A DNA stretch of 11,037 nt from Anaerolineae bacterium (GTDB taxonomy: Bacteria > Chloroflexota > Anaerolineae > Promineifilales > Promineifilaceae): the NCBI GenBank assembly GCA_028277515.1, contig JANQGC010000086.1, positions 1 through 11,037 on the forward strand. Direction: 5' to 3'. Numbering within the stretch: position 1 is the stretch's first letter; every line of letters begins with the position of its first letter. This document shows positions 6,611 to 11,037 of the stretch, in pieces. The notes below the pieces were generated by a model. That model was not told the origin of the DNA. It saw only the letters and a program-made list of their open reading frames with translations, and did no database searches. The translations under genes and the position numbers were made by a program.

Positions 6611-6658
6611 GGAGCTTGCGGAGTGAAGGATCTTTGCATACTCAACATGATGATACAT
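6488..6658 (-). CDS. Doubtful 56-codon ORF with a strong ribosome site, running through the repeat
   Basis: A perfect AGGAGG (6665-6670) lies 6 nt before the ATG at 6656-6658. The ATG is 14 bp past the DUF2834 stop on the same strand, so translation after DUF2834 is conceivable. The product starts MYHHVEYAKILHS, but the rest (CHSEQREESFTGRKRKILHC and so on to TAG at 6488-6490) is simply the dispersed repeat read through. I regard it as either a chance ORF or a small gene whose body was replaced by the repeat. No function can be assigned. Confidence 0.2.
   Translation of the reverse strand: MYHHVEYAKILHSASSAAKKQTFSNCHSEQREESFTGRKRKILHCVQDDKLVFLSS
6511..6583. repeat. Inverted pair of the TGTCATCCTGAAC...GGATCT dispersed repeat
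   Basis: One copy reads forward at 6511-6537 (begins TGTCATCCTGAACGCAG, ends GGATCT). A diverged copy reads on the minus strand at 6557-6583 (begins TGTCATTCCGAACAGCG, ends GAATCT), making a large imperfect hairpin. A third, partial forward copy lies at 6611-6637 (GGAGCTTGCGGAGTGAAGG then ATCT), and a short TGTCATTTTGAGAA remnant at 6452-6465. Repeats of this consensus are familiar from intergenic regions of many environmental bacteria; that is recollection, not a search. Confidence 0.7.
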
Positions 6659-6672
6659 AAGATTCCTCCTAG

Positions 6673-6984
6673 TTATGATTCATAATCGTAACGAATATAC
6701 AAATAAAGAGGCAGGGACAGTGAAAGCCCGACCAGGAAAGTGGCCGGCAGCACCAACCACCAACGGCCAATTCCCAGCTTCCTGGCATCAACATAAGACC
6801 AGACCAGAAATACAACAATAGAAATTAACACATCAGCCACAAAGCCGCCTGCCGCGCCATTGGCAAATAAACTTTGTATGAACAAAGGAATATTGAATCC
6901 CTCGGTTGCGAAAAATGTTGCGAAAAAATACCAGGGGATGACCGTACCAATAATTGCCGCAATCAAATAGAATCGTTTCAACAT
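6673..6984 (-). CDS. Small DUF2834-family membrane protein
   Basis: A 103-residue integral membrane protein of unknown function. Three hydrophobic segments lie at about 5-25, 47-66 and 75-96. The arrangement matches DUF2834: an N-terminal GTVIPWYFFATFF (13-25), a middle GGFVADVLISIVVFL (46-60) with an intramembrane Asp (D51), a short cytoplasmic DARKLGIGRWW, and a last helix ending YLYIRYDYES. I chose the ATG at 6982-6984 because a near-perfect GGAGGT lies 6 nt upstream. Longer in-frame starts would add over 100 unconserved residues running back through the regulator's promoter and into its gene. It is transcribed divergently from the XRE/MmyB-like regulator, so that regulator probably controls it. 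The function of DUF2834 is unknown to me. Confidence 0.8.
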   Translation of the reverse strand: MLKRFYLIAAIIGTVIPWYFFATFFATEGFNIPLFIQSLFANGAAGGFVADVLISIVVFLVWSYVDARKLGIGRWWLVLPATFLVGLSLSLPLYLYIRYDYES

Positions 6985-7050
6985 CACGCTACCTCCATCA
7001 TTTTTTCGGAACCTTTGAGTTCCAGGAAAATTGAAAAAAGTGTACAATAC

Positions 7051-7083
7051 AAAGGTAATAAAAACGATTACCTTTAAGGTAAT
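7051..7083. promoter_or_regulatory. Divergent-promoter operator: three alternating half-sites
   Basis: AAAGGTAAT (7051-7059), its inverse ATTACCTTT (7067-7075) and AAGGTAAT (7076-7083) alternate in direction, making two palindromes that share the central arm. The right one, 7067-7083, is perfect around a single base. The third half-site also contains the likely ribosome site of the regulator (AAGG about 10 nt before the ATG at 7090). Autorepression plus control of the divergent DUF2834 gene is inferred. I could not assign -35/-10 elements here with confidence. Confidence 0.6.
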
Positions 7084-7089
7084 ATTTGT

Positions 7090-7893
7090 ATGCTTGTCAA
7101 GCAAGAGACCACTCAAATAGGAGACATACTGCGCTATTGGCGTCGCATACGGCGGCTGAGCCAGATGGAACTGGCCGCAGCCGCCAATATCTCTACCCGC
7201 CATCTGAGCTTTGTGGAAACAGGCAGGTCCCGTCCGCGGCGCAATGTTGTGCTCAGGTTGGCAAACGCGCTGCATTTGCCCTTCCGCCATGCCAATGCTT
7301 TATTGGAATCAGCCGGATTTTCCACCAACTATTCCAATATCCCCCTTTCCGATGAGCGCATGACGCCCGTAAGGCAGGCCTTGCAACGCCTGCTGAGCCA
7401 GCATGAACCCCTCCCTGCCCTGGTGGTCAATCATGTCTACGATATTTTACTGAGCAATCAAGGTTTCCGAAATCTCTCAGCCTGGCTGGCCGGCGAGGAG
7501 GTTTTGCGCCGCTATTCCAATATTTACAGGCTGGTTTTCGCCACCGATGGCCTGCAACCCTATTTCCAGGATTGGCCAATCGTGCGCCACGCTTTGCTGG
7601 TGCGTCTACATGAGGAAGCGGTCATGCGTCAGGATGATCGGCTATGGCAATTGTACGCCGACTGCGCCGGGCAGGGGACAGGTGGTGTTAAGCAAGAAAC
7701 TATTCAACAAGAAGTCATCACAGCCCCGGTTTTAGACTTCGCTTTGCGCAAAGATAAGGTCACGCTGCGATTTTTCTCGGCAATTACAACCTTCGGCACA
7801 GCGGCCGATGTCACGGTCCAGGAGCTGCACATCGAAAGCATGTTCCCCGTAGACGCGTTCACGCGCGAGTGGTTTGCAGGATTAAACCCCTGA
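7090..7893 (+). CDS. XRE-family regulator with MmyB-like ligand-binding domain
   Basis: A 267-residue DNA-binding protein. The N-terminal helix-turn-helix (about 10-65) reads ILRYWRRIRRLSQMELA then ISTRHLSFVETGRSRPRR, and closes with VLRLANALHLPFRHANALL. This is the characteristic start of MmyB-like regulators. The rest (about 90-260) fits the MLTR ligand-binding domain, a PAS-like fold. Typical opening motifs are PVRQALQRLLSQHEPLPALV (93-112) followed by the N-x-x-N-x-G-F type segment near 120-126. Homologues are thought to bind small or fatty-acid-like ligands and to repress divergent genes. The three-half-site operator lies immediately upstream, and the DUF2834 gene is its only divergent partner. 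The gene converges on the membrane-protein gene with only 11 bp between their stops. Family is secure; ligand unknown. Confidence 0.92.
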   Translation: MLVKQETTQIGDILRYWRRIRRLSQMELAAAANISTRHLSFVETGRSRPRRNVVLRLANALHLPFRHANALLESAGFSTNYSNIPLSDERMTPVRQALQRLLSQHEPLPALVVNHVYDILLSNQGFRNLSAWLAGEEVLRRYSNIYRLVFATDGLQPYFQDWPIVRHALLVRLHEEAVMRQDDRLWQLYADCAGQGTGGVKQETIQQEVITAPVLDFALRKDKVTLRFFSAITTFGTAADVTVQELHIESMFPVDAFTREWFAGLNP

Positions 7894-7904
7894 CCATCAA
7901 ATTG

Positions 7905-9506
7905 TCAAGGCCGCGGCGGCGGACCGGCATCGGCCGGAATCGGCACCCCATCGGGAACCTCCCGCAGTTCAGGGCAGGGCACAAAATGGACATCCTGCCA
8001 TACATACCCGCGCGCTTCAAAAGTTTCAATCGTATCAATCCACCGTTTCTCACCATCTTCCAGCAGAAAAATATGGGGGCTGTCCCAGCATTGGAGCAGC
8101 ACCGGTTCGGGCTGACTATAAACAATATCCTGGATCATGACCGGCAGGTTTTCCACTGTTTCCAAATTTCGGCCGAACAACCAGGGTAAAACCAGGATCA
8201 GCACAATCGCCCAGGTTGCATAAACAACCGTGCCCGCACTATAAGCGCGATGGAACCCCTGCAGCCACCCTCCATCCTTAATCCTAAACTGGTAAATAAG
8301 CACCAGGAAAAGCAAGCCAATATTAACCACATTCCAGCCGATAAAGGCGAGACGGTTGGGCGTAAGCCGGTCAATTGCCGTGCGATAAATAATGGCCGCC
8401 AGCGCATACAAGCTGATGATCAAAGCCAAAATAGCGACAGCAATGATCCCCCGCCGCAGCCAGCGCGCAACCAATGGCGAAACACCCGCCAGGCTGACCG
8501 GCGTTGCACCAATCAACAAGCCCACGACAGCAAAGAGCATGGCATTATAAACAATCAACACATTCCGGCTTTCAAACGGCGCCCGGATATTGAAAGGAAT
8601 AAACAGCAGATAAATCAGCAGTACGACAAGTGTTAAGGGTAGCATGATGCGCATTAGCAGAGCCACCAGCTTGCTTAATCCTTCATTAAACGCCTGCTGG
8701 GTGGGCGGCAGCGTAGGATTGTAGATCACAGCCACGGCGACAACAGCAACCAGACCCAACCCACCAGCCACAAACAAGCGCATCACCTCATCCGGTACCT
8801 GCACATTTAAGGCTTCAAAAAGTCCCACGGTAATGCCCGTGAACAGCACACCGGCAATGAGGAATAACCCACCAAAAATGAATGCTTCCAGCGATTTAAT
8901 CAGAAAAGCGAAACGATTATCCGCATCACGGTCCTTGGACAGCAAAACTGCACCCACTCCGGCCCAGGCTAACAGGGGCAGATGCATGGCCATCAAGGTC
9001 AGGTACTGCTGCTGTAAAAACCTGATGCCCAACCGGGGATAAATTAAAAGGACATAAGCGCCGGCGGCCAGCAGGATGAGCGCCGTCGCACCCGCCAACC
9101 GCCAGCTTTTGCGGCCGACAACCGTTAAAAATACCAGCACAAAAACGGCCGTAATCAGCGCCCCCAGAATAACAATCGCCGGCATAAAATCATCGCTGCT
9201 GCCGCCAAAGCCGATAACAGAAACCATAAACCGCTCATCCGACAACCCCCAGAAAATCAGGCCATTGATCACCGCCAGGGGAATCACCCAGGCCCAGGCC
9301 ACAACATATTCCCTGGCCCCCACCGCCGCCTGTTTCAAGCGATAGAACCAGGCAGCATAGAGCAAATTATCCGGCTCGGCCGTATAGCCCGCTTCGACAG
9401 CCTCTTTGAAAGAAGCGGCTTCCCCAGCTTGCTCTGCCTTCTGGTAAACTGCTTCCAATTTTTCCGCATCAGCAGCAAATCTAATGACCGTTTCTTGATA
9501 AGACAT
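7905..9506 (-). CDS. Polytopic membrane protein, DUF4153-like, with C-terminal soluble module
   Basis: A 533-residue protein of unknown function. Residues about 1-60 are soluble and amphipathic (TVIRFAADAEKLEAVYQKA...). About eleven hydrophobic segments follow, through roughly residue 450. The stretch IYNPTLPPTQQAFNEGL, then a long helix pair, then LTPNRLAFIGWNVVNI recalls DUF4153/DUF4173 membrane proteins. Residues about 473-533 form a hydrophilic tail: IFLLEDGEKRWIDTIETFEA, then RGYVWQDVHFV, then PDGVPIPADAGPPP. This resembles the 'KR-[FW]-I...GY-x-W-x-x-V...G-x-P-I' modules found in bacterial surface proteins. I chose the ATG at 9506 because GGGAG is 8 nt upstream; the GTG at 9515 is too close to it. 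It follows the ABC-2 permease by 112 bp on the same strand. The DUF match is by eye. Confidence 0.75.
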   Translation of the reverse strand: MSYQETVIRFAADAEKLEAVYQKAEQAGEAASFKEAVEAGYTAEPDNLLYAAWFYRLKQAAVGAREYVVAWAWVIPLAVINGLIFWGLSDERFMVSVIGFGGSSDDFMPAIVILGALITAVFVLVFLTVVGRKSWRLAGATALILLAAGAYVLLIYPRLGIRFLQQQYLTLMAMHLPLLAWAGVGAVLLSKDRDADNRFAFLIKSLEAFIFGGLFLIAGVLFTGITVGLFEALNVQVPDEVMRLFVAGGLGLVAVVAVAVIYNPTLPPTQQAFNEGLSKLVALLMRIMLPLTLVVLLIYLLFIPFNIRAPFESRNVLIVYNAMLFAVVGLLIGATPVSLAGVSPLVARWLRRGIIAVAILALIISLYALAAIIYRTAIDRLTPNRLAFIGWNVVNIGLLFLVLIYQFRIKDGGWLQGFHRAYSAGTVVYATWAIVLILVLPWLFGRNLETVENLPVMIQDIVYSQPEPVLLQCWDSPHIFLLEDGEKRWIDTIETFEARGYVWQDVHFVPCPELREVPDGVPIPADAGPPPRP

Positions 9507-9579
9507 CCTACACACTCCCGTAAAGTCTTTTACAATTGAAACTATTTTACCCGGTCATCAAGAGACCAAACCAACGTCT

Positions 9580-9585
9580 ATTATA
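9580..9585 (-). promoter_or_regulatory. Possible -10 box ahead of the DUF4153-like gene
   Basis: The minus strand reads TATAAT here, a perfect -10, 34 bp after the ABC-2 permease stop and 73 bp before the next start codon. No acceptable -35 lies at 16-18 bp, so this could be chance. If real, it would let the membrane-protein gene be expressed apart from the ABC exporter. Confidence 0.25.
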
Positions 9586-9618
9586 CAATTTCGCTGCATC
9601 CAGGGGGCTAACTAGCAA

Positions 9619-10461
9619 CTATTCCATATTCTTATTGTTGAACAAAATCATGGTCAGCGGCCCGAATACAGCGATCAGGATCGCACATGCCAGGAAAACG
9701 GCACCTAACTCACCTACTGTCGCCCGGCCATGCATCAAGCCGCGCACGGCCGTTCCGGCCAGGCTCACCGGATTAATGAGCACCAGCTTTTGCAGCCAAC
9801 CGGGCATCGTCACCGGATCGACAAAAACATTACTGATGAACAACAGCGGAAATGAAACCAGGGAACTGATCATCATCACCGAATCGGGATTATCAACCAG
9901 CAAGGCCAGGGTTGTCCAGATCCAGGACAAGCTGAAAGCGAAAATAAGCACCAGCCCCAATCCCAAAAGCACACCGTTAATGCCACCCTGGGGTCGAAAG
10001 CCCAAAACCCAGCCCAGCAGGAGAATTACCAGACCTGCAACAGTATATCGGACCGTATCGCCCAGTATGGCACCGACGAGAACCGCCGGTCGCCAGATCG
10101 AAAGCGACCGGAAACGATCGAAAATACCTTTTTCAATATCCCGGTTGAGTCCCAGCGCCGTATAAGAACTGATCATGGCCACGGTCAGGACCAAAATTCC
10201 CGGAATAAGCTGCTGTAAATAAGCATCGACCGACCCGCCCAGCGCCCCACCAAAAATAAAGGTGAACATAATGGTCATCAGAATCGGAAATAAGGTAACA
10301 TCCACCAATTGAGAAGGGACATGTTTAATTTTTAGCAGTGCCCGCCAGCCTAAGGTCAGGGACGCCGACCAGGGACTCGGGGGAGATGGGCGGACGCCGG
10401 CCGATAATCCGTTGTTGCCGCTTACGGCCGTTTGTTTTACATTATCAATCATCGTCGTCAT
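9619..10461 (-). CDS. ABC-2 type transporter permease, DrrB-like
   Basis: This is the membrane half of an exporter, 280 residues with six predicted helices after a polar N-terminal tail (about 1-33, Pro/Ser-rich). DrrB-type motifs are visible: EKGIFDRFRSLSIWRPAVLVG (starting near residue 110, in the cytoplasmic loop that contacts the ATPase), then NPDSVMMISSLVSFPLLFIS, and SNVFVDPVTMPGWLQ with INPVS near 209-235, ending in a final helix before NNKNME. The ATG at 10461 has AAGGA about 9 nt upstream; a second ATG three codons on is also possible. It lies 20 bp after the ATPase stop, so the two are one transcription unit. The family exports drugs, lipids or glycoconjugates; the substrate here is unknown. 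Confidence 0.93.
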   Translation of the reverse strand: MTTMIDNVKQTAVSGNNGLSAGVRPSPPSPWSASLTLGWRALLKIKHVPSQLVDVTLFPILMTIMFTFIFGGALGGSVDAYLQQLIPGILVLTVAMISSYTALGLNRDIEKGIFDRFRSLSIWRPAVLVGAILGDTVRYTVAGLVILLLGWVLGFRPQGGINGVLLGLGLVLIFAFSLSWIWTTLALLVDNPDSVMMISSLVSFPLLFISNVFVDPVTMPGWLQKLVLINPVSLAGTAVRGLMHGRATVGELGAVFLACAILIAVFGPLTMILFNNKNME

Positions 10462-10481
10462 GGCGAAACATCCTTTTGTTT

Positions 10482-11037
10482 TTAATTTTCATTTCCTGTC
10501 TTCTTTCCAGTAAACGATAAAAACACATCATCCAGGCTGGGCTGTTCCAGGGCAAACTCGGAAAAGCTAATTTCGGCCCTGGCCAATGCGCTCATCGTCT
10601 GCGCCAGTTTTTCTGGCTGGCCTACTTGTGCGGCAAGCAGTACCGGGTCCCCATCCATCATCGGCATTGTATCCAGCGTTTGGGCAATGACTTGCCCGGC
10701 CAGAGCTTGCTGTTCAGGATTGTTCAAGCGAATCTTTAACGTGCCGGAACCGACACTCTTTTTCAAACTGGCCGGCGTATCATCGGCGATGATTCTTCCT
10801 TCATCCAGGATCACGATGCGGTCCGCCAGTTCATCTGCTTCTTCTAAATACTGCGTTGTCAGCAAAACCGTCGTTCCCGCCTCGCGCAAGGATCGAATCA
10901 CCTGCCAGATGGCCCGGCGGCTGCGCAGATCCAGGCCCGTCGTTGGTTCATCAAGAAAGAGGAGATCCGGGGCAACCACCACGCTGCCTGCGATATCCAG
11001 CCTCCGTCTCATGCCGCCGGAATAATGCTTAACCCGG
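10482..11037 (-). CDS. ABC transporter ATP-binding protein, DrrA-like, N-terminus cut by window
   Basis: This is the motor subunit for the ABC-2 permease. The frame stays open to the right edge, so the Walker A and Q-loop lie outside. In view, N to C: the signature YSGGMRRRL at the edge (about 10998-11024), Walker B LLFLDEPTTGLD, and the switch region VLLTTQYLEEADELADRI, where Gln stands where most ABC proteins have the H-loop His. That is usual for DrrA relatives and not a defect. Next comes the C-terminal domain with ALEQPSLDDVFLSFTGKK, the DrrA-type ending. An internal ATG at 11012 lies within the signature motif and is not the start. About 185 codons are present of the roughly 310-340 expected. 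Its stop is 20 bp before the permease ATG. Confidence 0.95.
   Translation of the reverse strand, partial: RVKHYSGGMRRRLDIAGSVVVAPDLLFLDEPTTGLDLRSRRAIWQVIRSLREAGTTVLLTTQYLEEADELADRIVILDEGRIIADDTPASLKKSVGSGTLKIRLNNPEQQALAGQVIAQTLDTMPMMDGDPVLLAAQVGQPEKLAQTMSALARAEISFSEFALEQPSLDDVFLSFTGKKTGNEN

Larger units (their letters stand above)
6229..6672. other. Repeat-bearing intergenic region, no convincing gene
   Basis: This stretch of about 440 bp lies between the operon promoter and the DUF2834 gene stop. It contains the perfect hairpin at 6291-6321 and a nested repeat island at 6426-6637, described separately. Open frames here translate to repeat-derived peptides such as VIPNSVRNLS and CHSEQREES, which are typical spurious products of this repeat class. 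I see no tRNA or rRNA, and no intrinsic terminator with a T-tract. Confidence 0.7.

Noticed and set aside
6511..6637. CRISPR array
   Set aside because: Copies alternate in orientation, differ in sequence and are unevenly spaced, with no regular spacers.
6454..6648. 64-codon minus-strand frame
   Set aside because: Its product (VIPNSVRNLS, FTAFRMTN) is the typical translation of the dispersed repeat; it has no ribosome site.
7008..7023. GGAAC/GTTCC 5-bp inverted repeat in the divergent promoter region
   Set aside because: Too short and isolated to separate from chance.
6985..7290. N-terminal extension of the DUF2834 frame
   Set aside because: It would run antisense into the XRE regulator gene; the ATG at 6984 has GGAGGT at ideal spacing and begins the conserved domain.
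9536..10165. 209-codon plus-strand frame
   Set aside because: Antisense shadow of the DrrB-like permease; low-complexity Arg/Thr/Pro-rich product.

Overview
The window looks like a piece of a mid-GC chromosome from an uncultured or environmental bacterium, most plausibly Chloroflexota (Anaerolineae/Caldilineae-like). This rests on lipoprotein-style sugar-binding proteins, an MmyB-like regulator, DrrAB-type exporters, a DUF4153-like membrane protein, and dispersed repeats of the 'TGTCATCCTGAACGCAGTGAAGGATCT...' kind. The taxonomic call is inference; there is no rRNA or marker gene here.

Left half (1-6230, all minus strand, so reading right to left): a coherent carbohydrate operon. From a near-consensus promoter (TTGACT-17-TAATAT, 6178-6206) flanked by 10-bp-phased direct repeats, the order is DeoR-family regulator (5378-6133), GlmS/NagB-II/AgaS-like SIS-domain sugar-phosphate isomerase or deaminase (4289-5323), lipoprotein sugar-binding protein (2854-4233), two stem-loops (2743-2837), MalF-like permease (1707-2726), MalG-like permease (844-1704), and a secreted lipoprotein of the TM1410/MJ1477 (GH114-like) putative glycoside hydrolase family (818 to beyond the left edge). 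The hydrolase would release sugar at the cell surface, the CUT1 transporter would import it, the SIS enzyme would process the phosphorylated amino sugar, and the DeoR protein would sense it. No transporter ATPase is visible, so a shared MsmX-like ATPase or a gene beyond the left edge is implied.

Middle (6230-6672): about 440 bp with no convincing gene, holding a perfect 14-bp hairpin (6291-6321) and a nested repeat island (6426-6637) with about 20-bp imperfect terminal inverted repeats. Then comes a divergent pair: a DUF2834 small membrane protein (6673-6984, minus) and an XRE/MmyB-like regulator (7090-7893, plus). They share an intergenic region with three alternating copies of a 9-bp half-site.

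Right part (7905-11037, minus): a DrrA-like ABC ATPase (cut by the right edge), a DrrB-like ABC-2 permease, and an eleven-helix uncharacterised DUF4153-like membrane protein carrying a C-terminal soluble module. The palindrome CGGCCG occurs 18 times across the window, far above chance, which suggests a genome-wide HIP1-like motif.
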